From JBKEDG01 sp047973085 (GTDB lineage Bacteria > Bacillota_I > Bacilli_A > JBKEDG01), in the NCBI GenBank assembly GCA_047973085.1, contig JBKEBI010000007.1, forward strand, positions 1-31,868: DNA of 31,868 nucleotides, written 5' to 3'. Position 1 is the first letter of the stretch; the number at the start of each line of letters is the position of its first letter. Made by a program: the position numbers and the translations under genes. A model generated the notes under the pieces. It was not told the DNA's origin. It saw only the letters and a program-made list of their open reading frames with translations, and did no database searches. This document shows, one piece after another, positions 1-7,021 of the stretch.

Positions 1-2
1 AT

Positions 3-86
3 GAAGCAAGAAAAATGATTGAAGATCAGTTTGCTAACTTGCAAATCACTTCAATCATAATGTATCACATTACTTTAATTTTTTAG
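3..86 (+). CDS. Possible C-terminal tail of a gene cut by the left edge
   Basis: From base 3 the + strand is open for 27 codons, reading E-A-R-K-M-I-E-D-Q-F-A-N-L-Q-I-T and so on, and ends at TAG 84-86. The composition (amphipathic start, hydrophobic end) looks protein-like, but the stretch is too short to identify. It would be the end of a gene transcribed towards guaA, and the hairpin at 186-228 could terminate both. It may equally be chance. No family is assigned. Confidence 0.25.
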   Translation, partial: EARKMIEDQFANLQITSIIMYHITLIF

Positions 87-324
87 ACTTTTTGGTCTCA
101 CATCATTTACAATCCTACAAAGTGAAAAAGAACGATAACATACACTATTTTAGTTGTGGAAATACGTTTAAAATATAATAAAAACAGCTAACTGACAATG
201 GATATAATCATCTTAAAATCAGTTAGCTATTTTTAAAATTATAATTCATGTTGTCAAAAGATTTCCACTTGTAGAATCACTCTTTTAAATTCCTAATGTT
301 ATAAAGTTTTAAATGTAATTGGTA
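87..324. other. Intergenic stretch downstream of guaA
   Basis: No convincing coding frame is seen on either strand. A small hairpin, AGAC...GTCT, lies at about 86-99. The only substantial structure is the 10-bp inverted repeat at 186-228, listed separately. The guaA stop codon is at 325-327. Confidence 0.5.
180..234. terminator. Bidirectional terminator-like hairpin downstream of guaA
   Basis: A perfect 10-bp inverted repeat pairs AGCTAACTGA (186-195) with TCAGTTAGCT (219-228). On the + side it is followed by ATTTTTAAAA and on the - side by GTTTTTATTATA, so it could terminate guaA and a gene entering from the left. The 23-base loop is long for an intrinsic terminator, which lowers confidence. 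Confidence 0.5.
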
Positions 325-1845
325 TTACTCCCACTCTACAGTTGCAGGTGGTTTAGAAGTAATGTCATATACAACTCTAGTAATACCATTAACATTATTT
401 ACAATTTCACTTGCAATGTGTCCTAGAGTTTCAAAGTCAATGTGTGAAAAATTTGCAGTCATTGCATCAACACTATCAATACATCTAACAGCAAGCACAT
501 GTTCATATGCTCTCATATCACCTTTTACTCCAACACTTTTTGTATTTGTAAGTACTACAAAATATTGAAACATAGTTTCTTTATATTTTGTATTCTCAAT
601 AATATTTCTAAAAATGTAGTCTGCTTTTTGCAGAATATCTACTTTTTCTTCAGTTACTTCTCCCATTATCCTTACTCCAAGCCCTGGCCCTGGGAAAGGT
701 TGACGATAAACCATTTCTTCTTTCATGTTTAATAATAGTCCCATTTTTCTTACTTCATCTTTAAATAAAAACTTTATAGGTTCAAGTAGTTCAAACTGTA
801 AATCTTCAGGAAGTCCTCCTACATTGTGATGAGATTTTATTGTGTGGGAGTTTTTAGTACCACTTTCAATAATATCACTATACAGTGTACCTTGTGCAAG
901 ATATTTTGCTTCACTTCCAAATTTAGCTAAAGTTTCATTGAATACATCAATAAATACTTTACCAATAATTTTTCTTTTATCTTCTGGATCTTCAATTCCT
1001 TTTAATGCTTGATACATTTTTTCTTTAGCATCAATTTTATGAACATTAAGTCCATCTTTTGTTAACATTTCTAGAACTTGATTTCCTTCATTTTTTCTAA
1101 GTAGACCTGTATCTACAAAAATATATATTGTTTGATTTGGAATTGTTTCTTTAAGAAGCGTTCCAACCACACTAGAGTCTACTCCACCACTTATAGCACA
1201 AATTACTTTATCATCTTTTACAGTCTCTAATATTAGTTGTTTCTGCTCTTCTAAATACTTTTTAATACTCCAAGATTTGTCTATATCACATATTTCAAAA
1301 CAGAAGTTTTTCAGCATTGTAATACCTTCTTTAGTATGCTCTACTTCTAAATGAAATTGTGTTCCATATATAGATTTTTCTTTATGCTTAATTATTGCTA
1401 CATGATTATCTGTACTTCCAATTTGAATAAAATTTTCACCAAGATTTTCAACACTATCATTATGACTCATCCAAACTGATGTTGATTTACTTACTCCTTT
1501 AGTAAATTCATTTTCTATTTCTATTTCCACCTCTTTTAAACCATATTCTTTATAGTCACTAGCAGAAACTTTTCCTCCTAAGTTATGAACCATATACTGC
1601 ATTCCATAGCATACGCCTAAAATAGGAATATCTAAATCAAAAATCTTTAAATCTATTTTATACGCATCTTCATCATAAACACTCATTGGTCCACCAGAAA
1701 GAATAATTCCTTTTGTGTCCTCGTTAATATGATCAAATACTTCATCATAACTTACAAGTTCACTATCTACTTCTAGTTTTCTAAGTGCTTTTACTATCAC
1801 TTGGTTAAATTGACTTCCAAAATCTACAACAATAATTTTATTCAT
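325..1845 (-). CDS. guaA: GMP synthase (glutamine-hydrolysing)
   Basis: Converts XMP to GMP with ATP and glutamine, the last step of guanine nucleotide synthesis, in the cytosol. At 506 aa it has the normal bacterial length. The N-terminal class I glutamine amidotransferase domain has its nucleophile in GVCYGMQ (Cys79) and the His/Glu pair at His165 and Glu167. The ATP-pyrophosphatase domain has the PP-loop SGGVDSS at 219-225. The C-terminal dimerisation domain ends PPATVEWE, the expected family ending. The ATG follows AAGGAGAATTATA. A guanine riboswitch precedes the gene, so it is probably switched off by guanine. Unusual: the family motif FHPEV reads FHLEV here (Leu166); the catalytic His and Glu remain, so activity is expected. 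Identification is secure. Confidence 0.97.
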   Translation of the reverse strand: MNKIIVVDFGSQFNQVIVKALRKLEVDSELVSYDEVFDHINEDTKGIILSGGPMSVYDEDAYKIDLKIFDLDIPILGVCYGMQYMVHNLGGKVSASDYKEYGLKEVEIEIENEFTKGVSKSTSVWMSHNDSVENLGENFIQIGSTDNHVAIIKHKEKSIYGTQFHLEVEHTKEGITMLKNFCFEICDIDKSWSIKKYLEEQKQLILETVKDDKVICAISGGVDSSVVGTLLKETIPNQTIYIFVDTGLLRKNEGNQVLEMLTKDGLNVHKIDAKEKMYQALKGIEDPEDKRKIIGKVFIDVFNETLAKFGSEAKYLAQGTLYSDIIESGTKNSHTIKSHHNVGGLPEDLQFELLEPIKFLFKDEVRKMGLLLNMKEEMVYRQPFPGPGLGVRIMGEVTEEKVDILQKADYIFRNIIENTKYKETMFQYFVVLTNTKSVGVKGDMRAYEHVLAVRCIDSVDAMTANFSHIDFETLGHIASEIVNNVNGITRVVYDITSKPPATVEWE

Positions 1846-1864
1846 TATAATTCTCCTTTTATTT

Positions 1865-1892
1865 AATAAAAAAACTCACAAAATGAGCTTTC
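1865..1892 (-). terminator. Riboswitch expression-platform terminator before guaA
   Basis: Read on the minus strand, AAGCTCA and TGAGTTT form a 7-bp stem (one G-U pair) around TTTG, followed directly by a run of T. It lies between the guanine aptamer and the guaA ribosome-binding site, the position of the terminator in transcriptional purine riboswitches. Ligand binding should favour this hairpin and stop transcription. Confidence 0.75.
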
Positions 1893-1908
1893 GCATATAC
1901 CAAAACCT

Positions 1909-1971
1909 ACCGTAGTCTCACATTTAGGTATGAGGTAGAAACTCGTGATCCATTTTATCACTATTATACGC
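1909..1971 (-). promoter_or_regulatory. Guanine-class purine riboswitch aptamer
   Basis: On the minus strand the core runs TATAAT, then P2 arms GTGAT/ATCAC around an AAAATGG loop, then the invariant AGTTTCTACC, then P3 arms CTCAT/GTGAG around ACCTAAAT, then GACTACG closing P1. These are the hallmark conserved blocks of the purine riboswitch. The ligand-reading base is the C of GAC (position 74 in xpt numbering), which pairs with guanine; adenine riboswitches have U there. The match with GMP synthase downstream supports guanine as ligand. A -10-like TATAAT lies just upstream (1980-1985); the -35 is weak. Confidence 0.93.
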
Positions 1972-2006
1972 TTTCTACTATTATACAACAATGCAATCTA
2001 TTTTTC

Positions 2007-2035
2007 TATGTTTATTTTGTTTTTTTTGATATAAT
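2007..2035 (+). promoter_or_regulatory. Probable promoter of the 271-aa membrane protein gene
   Basis: A consensus -10 TATAAT lies at 2030-2035, with T-rich DNA upstream and a poor -35 (TATGTT around 2007-2012). It is back-to-back with the riboswitch promoter of guaA, so the two genes are divergently transcribed from about 100 bases. Confidence 0.4.
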
Positions 2036-2055
2036 GTATGTACGAGGTGAAAAAT

Positions 2056-2871
2056 ATGCTAAAAGATCAAAAGGTATGTATTGAAGTAAAAAAACGAGAA
2101 AGTCAAAAAGCAAGATCTGTTGCTCTTATTATGGCTTTTGTCTATATTCCATTATTACTAATTTCCTTTCATTATATATATCAAAATTTTATCAAAACAG
2201 AATCTCTTTCTAAATTTAGATTTACAACTCTTGCATTTGTTGTTGCAATTATAATATCATTTGTTTTAATAATTTTACTTACATATATTAACAAAAAATT
2301 CTATATTAGAGACAAACGAGAATTAAAGCAAGCATTTACATTTTCTTTTCTTGTTTACTCTAGTTTTCAATTAATATATTTAGCACTATTTGATTTAAAA
2401 ATTGAAGGATATGAATTCTATATTCTTTCTTTCATACTCATCCAAGGAATTACATTCTTTCTATTCTTATTTGACTATAATCTACATGCATTAGGAGTAT
2501 ATACTGATGCACTAGAAGATTTTGTCTTTTATTCAACAGAACGTAAATTTATGTTTAAAAACGATATTAGAAAGCATAACTTGCAAGAATCCAAAGACCC
2601 ACTAGATGACTTAAAATCTATAGTAGAAGAACAAACTAAAATACTTGCTTATAAAGATGATTTAGATAATATTGGAAAGTACTTCACATATTTTATTCAA
2701 AAATATGACCATGAAGATAAAGTTTATGTATTAATATATTTTTCAAATACAGGTAAAAGAAATGATCAAACTCTATCTATGAATCATGCGTATAGTAAGA
2801 GTATTTATGATAGTAAACTTAAAGAATTAAATTCTACTATAAATAAATATTTAGAAAACAATGAAATATAA
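2056..2871 (+). CDS. Unknown four-helix membrane protein with a cytosolic C-terminal domain
   Basis: I do not recognise the family. The 271-aa protein has a short basic N-terminus (KKRESQKAR), four hydrophobic helices at about residues 18-43, 53-75, 86-105 and 115-135, then a hydrophilic, charged half of about 135 residues. The tail carries an acidic/basic helical stretch (about 175-205) and ends in a helix with no membrane segment. The start chosen is the ATG at 2056, six bases after GAGGTG, rather than the ATG at 2038, which has no ribosome-binding site. It is the only intact + strand gene in the window and is divergent from guaA. It ends at a bidirectional terminator shared with the next gene. 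No catalytic motif is visible. Confidence 0.75.
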   Translation: MLKDQKVCIEVKKRESQKARSVALIMAFVYIPLLLISFHYIYQNFIKTESLSKFRFTTLAFVVAIIISFVLIILLTYINKKFYIRDKRELKQAFTFSFLVYSSFQLIYLALFDLKIEGYEFYILSFILIQGITFFLFLFDYNLHALGVYTDALEDFVFYSTERKFMFKNDIRKHNLQESKDPLDDLKSIVEEQTKILAYKDDLDNIGKYFTYFIQKYDHEDKVYVLIYFSNTGKRNDQTLSMNHAYSKSIYDSKLKELNSTINKYLENNEI

Positions 2872-2907
2872 AAATTGGTAATTAATAATTTATATATCTT
2901 AGTACAT

Positions 2908-2940
2908 AAAAATATCACTCTTATACTGAGTGATATTTTT
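2908..2940. terminator. Bidirectional terminator between two membrane protein genes
   Basis: A perfect 13-bp stem pairs 2908-2920 with 2928-2940 around a 7-base loop (TTATACT). A run of A on the left and T on the right makes it an intrinsic terminator in both directions. It sits between the convergent genes ending at 2871 and 2963. Confidence 0.88.
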
Positions 2941-2962
2941 AAAGTCTACTAAAGCTATTAAG

Positions 2963-3643
2963 TTATTGATTATATTCTTCATTGCTATTTGTTTTAATAT
3001 GTAGGAAGTATTCATTTAACTTTACACCTACTATTATCATTATAGCAGTAAGCGCTACAAAAAATAAAAAAGATAAAACGGGTATAAACGATAATAAAAA
3101 ATTAAAGCCATATAAAATAAAAAATGCTATTAATAATCCACTCATTATTTCATTTACTTCCTTTATCATATCTATATTTTTAACTACCTGATAAATAGTA
3201 TAAAATGGAATAACTGCTAAATGTAATCCTGCAACTTTAGCTATATTAAAGCGTTCTTCTTCTGTTAAAAAACCACTTTTATTACTGTCTAAAAATGCTT
3301 TTGTTTTAAAACCTGTAATAATAAACAGTACAGCAGTTGCAATAAGTATAAGTCCTATAATAACAAACCCTACTACTAAAAACCCCATTGCATATGAAAC
3401 TGAATAATAATACATTGAAGATCTCAAAGCCTGAGCCAACGCCATACTATATACAATAACTGAAACAATAGGTGTAGCAATTGATGTAATCATAGATGCA
3501 AAAATAAATTTGGACAAGTTTCCACATTTTTTTATTGTATTAAATGATGAAAACACTCTAATATAATAGTAAAGTGGTATTACTGACAAAAACAGCCCTA
3601 CTAACATTCCGAATATATTAATCTTTTCTTTTGTAGTATGCAT
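2963..3643 (-). CDS. Unknown membrane protein made of two related halves
   Basis: A 226-aa, very hydrophobic protein of about six membrane segments; I do not recognise the family. It appears to be an internal duplication. Residues near 16-25 (GLFLSVIPLY) resemble residues near 139-148 (GLHLAVIPFY), each followed by an amphipathic stretch and a NTIKK- or IDMIKE-like segment. The ends of the halves also match (IITGFKTKAFL against IIVGVKLNEYF). This suggests a pseudo-symmetric bundle of 3+3 helices. The ATG at 3643 has a ribosome-binding site (AAGGAGG) directly upstream and a 10-bp palindrome 30-50 bases further up. It appears monocistronic between two terminators. Function unknown. Confidence 0.75.
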   Translation of the reverse strand: MHTTKEKINIFGMLVGLFLSVIPLYYYIRVFSSFNTIKKCGNLSKFIFASMITSIATPIVSVIVYSMALAQALRSSMYYYSVSYAMGFLVVGFVIIGLILIATAVLFIITGFKTKAFLDSNKSGFLTEEERFNIAKVAGLHLAVIPFYTIYQVVKNIDMIKEVNEIMSGLLIAFFILYGFNFLLSFIPVLSFLFFVALTAIMIIVGVKLNEYFLHIKTNSNEEYNQ

Positions 3644-3672
3644 AACTACCTCCTTATAAGCTTAGATGTTTA

Positions 3673-3695
3673 TTATAAAAACATAGTTTTTATAA
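3673..3695. promoter_or_regulatory. 23-base palindrome upstream of the duplicated membrane protein
   Basis: The arms TTATAAAAAC (3673-3682) and GTTTTTATAA (3686-3695) are perfect reverse complements around ATA. No T-run suited to a terminator follows, and the position 30-52 bases before the start codon at 3643 fits an operator overlapping a promoter. The regulator is unknown. Confidence 0.45.
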
Positions 3696-3793
3696 TCATG
3701 TGCTTTATAAGTATATCATATTGCATACATATTGTATAGTATGAAATTATTACAAGTGTTAAGTTTAATTGATATGTATTACATTTATTTATA

Positions 3794-3826
3794 AAAATAA
3801 GTCTAATTTTCAAATAGACTTATTTT
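3794..3826. terminator. Terminator overlapping the end of the SAP-domain gene
   Basis: A perfect 12-bp stem pairs 3794-3805 with 3815-3826 around ATTTTCAAA and is bounded by A- and T-rich tracts on both sides. The stop codon of the SAP-domain frame (3820-3822) lies within the stem. Confidence 0.85.
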
Positions 3827-4359
3827 TTTGTCCCGTGTTTTTTTATAATTTCAGGATGATTTTCTATAACTTTTTTACCTAATTTTGTAATTCTATACTT
3901 TCTCAAACTAAACATACTAGATAGCTCTTCTTCTGTAATATTTTCTATAATATTATTCAATAGTTCCTGTTTTTTCCCTGTTGCATTAATTCCCTTACTT
4001 TTTAATAAATTTTTTAACTGAGGAATCGTAAGCTCAGTTAATGATTCTGTAGCAGTACAAGTTTCAACGAATTTTAACTTATGTAAAACCTTGATAGAAT
4101 TATAACTATCTACTCCGTATCGTTACTCAAAATATTGATGAATATCACTTTCATTTTTAAAGTTATAGAATTTAATTATCAATAGAAAAATTAAATCTCC
4201 TGGAAGGATTTTCTCATCTAATAAAATCATCTGCTTTTTTTCAACAATTTTATATGGAAATTTCTCAGGATTAGTTTCCCATAATTTTAGATCTCTTTTT
4301 GATGAAATATATGGATGAATTGGATAGTCTTTATATATTTCATGAGTAATTTTTTTCAT
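3820..4359 (-). pseudogene. SAP-domain protein gene interrupted by one in-frame TAA
   Basis: The ATG at 4359 follows AGAGGTGG and opens a 78-residue frame ending at TAA 4123-4125. The same frame then stays open for exactly 100 more codons to TAA 3820-3822. The first part (start MKKITHEIYKDYPIHPYIS, then NPEKFPYKIV and LPGDLIFL) and the second part (RYGVDSYNSI..., then the SAP motif LTIPQLKNLLKSKG followed by TGKKQELLNNI) together look like one small protein. SAP is a short helix-extended-helix DNA-binding fold. The context YFE-stop-RYG suggests that a sense codon such as CAA (Gln) or TAT (Tyr) became TAA. It is likely a recent pseudogene, or two pieces if translation restarts. An assembly or base-call error is the main alternative. 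A -10 TATAAT is at 4372-4377. The original function is unknown. Confidence 0.8.
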
Positions 4360-4395
4360 AATACCACCTCTATTATAGTTTATCATAAATACTGA

Positions 4396-4426
4396 ATAAA
4401 AGAAAAGAAATGGATCTACCATTTCT
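4396..4426 (-). terminator. Terminator of the 2-oxoacid:ferredoxin oxidoreductase operon
   Basis: AGAAATGG (4406-4413) pairs perfectly with CCATTTCT (4419-4426) around a 5-base loop. On the minus strand the stem is followed by TTTCTTTTATT. It lies 10 bases past the stop of the gamma subunit gene. Confidence 0.82.
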
Positions 4427-4435
4427 CTATCTATA

Positions 4436-4984
4436 TTATTTTTGTGCTTTAACTACTTCAATTCCTTTATTTACTGCTGCAATATTTGAAGGAATAAATT
4501 TAGCTTTTTCACCGGTAAATTTTTCATTGAATGCACTTTCAACATTTTCAAGACTAAATTGTTGTTTAGCTTCTGTAAGTGCACCAAGCATTACCATATT
4601 TTGGAATTTTGCAGATCCTATTTCAGTTGCAATATCAGTTGCATCTACATAATAAACTTCCAAATCATCACGCTCAATCTTATTTTTTATAACTGAACTA
4701 TTGACAATTACAAGCCCTCCTTTAATAACTCTATCAACAAATTTATCAACTGAAGGTTGATTCATTGCAACAAGAATAGAAATATCATTATTTATTAAAG
4801 GTGAACCAATTAATTCATCAGAATATATCACACTACAATTGGCAGTTCCACCACGCATTTCTGCACCATAAGCAGGTATCCATGTAACGTGCTTTCCGTT
4901 ATGCATATTTACAAGTGACAAAATTTGACCTAGTGATAAAACACCTTGTCCACCGAATCCAGAACAAATTACTTTTTCAATCAT
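4436..4984 (-). CDS. 2-oxoacid:ferredoxin oxidoreductase, gamma subunit
   Basis: The gamma subunit of a CoA-dependent 2-oxoacid:ferredoxin oxidoreductase of the Vor/Kor type. The 182-aa protein begins with the family pattern ICSGFGGQGVLSLGQIL, contains the conserved PAYGAEMRGGTANCSV block, and has NMVMLGAL in the second half. It is normal length for a free-standing gamma subunit. It is the last gene of a five-gene operon; two bases separate it from the beta stop codon, and its GAGGAGG ribosome site lies inside the end of the beta gene. Substrate (2-oxoisovalerate, 2-oxoglutarate or another 2-oxoacid) cannot be fixed from this subunit. Confidence 0.93.
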   Translation of the reverse strand: MIEKVICSGFGGQGVLSLGQILSLVNMHNGKHVTWIPAYGAEMRGGTANCSVIYSDELIGSPLINNDISILVAMNQPSVDKFVDRVIKGGLVIVNSSVIKNKIERDDLEVYYVDATDIATEIGSAKFQNMVMLGALTEAKQQFSLENVESAFNEKFTGEKAKFIPSNIAAVNKGIEVVKAQK

Positions 4985-4986
4985 AA

Positions 4987-5733
4987 TTATAGTGCCTCCT
5001 CATCTTTATATACACCTAGAGGGTAGTAAGTCATCATTTGATCTCTCAACCATTGCATAGAATCAACAGCACTCATTCCCCATCCTATATTACATGTACC
5101 TAAAACCTCAACCATACTAAATCCTTTACCAGCTAATTGATTTTCAAACGCTTTTTTAATAGCTTTCTTTGTTTTTCTAACATTTCCTGGAGCATCTACA
5201 CTTACACGCTCTATATATCTGGCCCCTGGAATTGTTGCTAACATTTCACTAACCTTAAGTGGTAGCCCAGCCGATGCTGTAGTTCTACCATATGGAGAAG
5301 TTGTTGTTACTTGTCCTTCTAGAGTTGTTGGAGCCATTTGCCCACCTGTCATACCATAAATTGCATTATTAACAAAAATTACTGTGATATTTTCACTTCT
5401 ATGAGCAGCATGTACAATCTCTGCTGCACCAATTGAAGCTAAGTCTCCATCACCTTGATATGTAAATACAACTTTTTCAGGCATAATTCTCTTAATTCCT
5501 GTCGCTACTGCTGGAGCTCTACCATGAGCCGAACTAATTCCATCACAATCAAAGAATTCATTACAGAAAACACTACACCCAACACTTGCAACACTTATTG
5601 TTTCTTCTAGTACACCTAATTCTACCAATACTTCAGCAACTAATTTATGAACAATACCATGTGTACATCCTGGACAATAAGATAATTCCTTATCAGTTAA
5701 TCCAGTTGATTTTTCATATATCATATTACTCAT
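4987..5733 (-). CDS. 2-oxoacid:ferredoxin oxidoreductase, beta (TPP-binding) subunit
   Basis: The thiamine-diphosphate-binding subunit of the same complex, 248 aa. The N-terminal CPGCTHG carries the cysteines of this family. The TPP/Mg motif is GDGDLASIGAAE, and after about 25 residues VNNAIYGMTGGQ supplies the second metal-binding part. It catalyses decarboxylation of the 2-oxoacid together with the alpha subunit and passes electrons to iron-sulfur clusters. The start ATG overlaps the alpha stop by eight bases (ATGAGTAA) and follows GGAGG, indicating translational coupling. Homologues are named VorA or KorB depending on substrate. Confidence 0.94.
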   Translation of the reverse strand: MSNMIYEKSTGLTDKELSYCPGCTHGIVHKLVAEVLVELGVLEETISVASVGCSVFCNEFFDCDGISSAHGRAPAVATGIKRIMPEKVVFTYQGDGDLASIGAAEIVHAAHRSENITVIFVNNAIYGMTGGQMAPTTLEGQVTTTSPYGRTTASAGLPLKVSEMLATIPGARYIERVSVDAPGNVRKTKKAIKKAFENQLAGKGFSMVEVLGTCNIGWGMSAVDSMQWLRDQMMTYYPLGVYKDEEAL

Positions 5734-6790
5734 TTGAACTCGCCTCCATATCTAATAGAATTTTATTTTCAATTTCTTCAACACTGAACATACTTCCACC
5801 AGTTCTTCCATAAAAAGAAATTTCCCTCTTTCCATTATTTGCAATTTTAACATCATCTACCATTTGTCCACAACTATATTCTGCGGCTAATAATTTTTTC
5901 ACAGAACCAGATAACTCATCAAACGCTTTTTGTGGAAATGGCTTTAATGTAATTGGACGAAGTACACCAACTTTTACACCTTTTGCTCTTAAATTATCAA
6001 CAGCATTACGAACCACTCTTGAAGCCGAACCATAAGAAACAACTACAAGTTCTGCATCATCACATAAATATGATTCATACATTTGCTCTGATTTCATCTT
6101 ATTGTATTTTTCTTGTAAATGCTTATTATGAGCTTCTAATTCTCTAACATCTAAATGTAGAGAACTTACTATATGTTGACTTCTATTTTTCGTTCCTTCT
6201 TCTAAGCTCCATGGCTTATTATCTATAACTTCATAGGGTGAATTTTCAATTTCAACTGGCTCCATCATTTGACAAAGCATTCCATCAGCTAAAAGAATAG
6301 CTGGTGTACGATATTTTTCTGATAAATAAAATGCTTTTTGAGTTAAATCAGCCATCTCTTGTAAGTTTGCTGGTGCAACTACAAGACATTGATAATCACC
6401 ATTTCCACCACCTCTAGTAGCTTGAAAATAATCAGCCTGTGATGGTAAAATTCCTCCAAGACCTGGTCCACTTCTAGAAATTGATGCAATTACACAAGGT
6501 AATTCTGCAGCTGCTAAATATGAAATCCCCTCTTGTTTAAGAGCAATTCCTGGTGAAGATGAAGATGTCATAACACGTTTACCTGTTGCTGCACCACCAT
6601 ACACCATATTAATTGCTGCTACTTCACTTTCAGATTGAACAAAAACTCCACCAATCTTTGGTAATTCTCTGGCCATATATTCTGGAACTTCATTCTGTGG
6701 TGTAATTGGATAACCAAAAAAGTATTTACAATCAGCTTTAATTGCAGCCTCACATAACACTTCAGCACCTTTCATTAATTTTCTAGCCAT
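5726..6790 (-). CDS. vorB: 2-oxoacid:ferredoxin oxidoreductase, alpha subunit (VorB type)
   Basis: The alpha subunit, 354 aa, beginning MARKLMKGAEVLCEAA and containing GYPITPQNEVPEYMA, QSESEVAAINMVYG, MTSSSSPGI and SGPGLGG, typical of the pyrimidine-binding domain of VorB (3-methyl-2-oxobutanoate:ferredoxin oxidoreductase). The family oxidises branched-chain 2-oxoacids to acyl-CoA, linking Val/Leu/Ile fermentation to ferredoxin. The specificity is taken from family resemblance and not from residues I can verify; KorA-type 2-oxoglutarate use is the alternative. The start at 6790 was chosen over 6808 because GAGGTG lies six bases before it. It overlaps the delta stop by eight bases (ATGGCTAG). 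It is third of five in the operon. Confidence 0.92.
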   Translation of the reverse strand: MARKLMKGAEVLCEAAIKADCKYFFGYPITPQNEVPEYMARELPKIGGVFVQSESEVAAINMVYGGAATGKRVMTSSSSPGIALKQEGISYLAAAELPCVIASISRSGPGLGGILPSQADYFQATRGGGNGDYQCLVVAPANLQEMADLTQKAFYLSEKYRTPAILLADGMLCQMMEPVEIENSPYEVIDNKPWSLEEGTKNRSQHIVSSLHLDVRELEAHNKHLQEKYNKMKSEQMYESYLCDDAELVVVSYGSASRVVRNAVDNLRAKGVKVGVLRPITLKPFPQKAFDELSGSVKKLLAAEYSCGQMVDDVKIANNGKREISFYGRTGGSMFSVEEIENKILLDMEASSNE

Positions 6791-7010
6791 TCTTTTCACC
6801 TCTTTCAATTGTGATTACACTATCAGGACACATAATCGCACAATTTGCACAACCTATACATTTTTCTGGTTCCACAATTTGAGCAGGATTATATCCCTTA
6901 ACATTAACAACACTTTTATCAAGTGCTAAAATGCTAACAGGACAAGCCACAATACATAACTCACAACCCTTACATTTTTCTACCTCAAAAAATAATTTTC
7001 CTTTTGCCAT
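6783..7010 (-). CDS. 2-oxoacid:ferredoxin oxidoreductase, delta subunit (2[4Fe-4S])
   Basis: A 75-aa ferredoxin-like protein with two full CxxCxxCxxxCP motifs, CKGCELCIVACP and CIGCANCAIMCP, each binding one [4Fe-4S] cluster. It conducts electrons from the TPP site to soluble ferredoxin. The start at 7010 (MAKGKLFFEV) is chosen because AAAGGAG lies seven bases upstream; the ATG at 7025 overlaps the previous stop and has no such site. It lies 11 bases after the P-loop gene and overlaps the alpha gene by eight bases. Ends in TAG. Confidence 0.94.
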   Translation of the reverse strand: MAKGKLFFEVEKCKGCELCIVACPVSILALDKSVVNVKGYNPAQIVEPEKCIGCANCAIMCPDSVITIERGEKNG

Positions 7011-7021
7011 ACTTTCTCCTT

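Noticed and set aside
362..732. Two + strand open frames inside guaA
   Set aside because: They run antisense to a fully conserved gene, lack ribosome sites and have no protein-like motifs.
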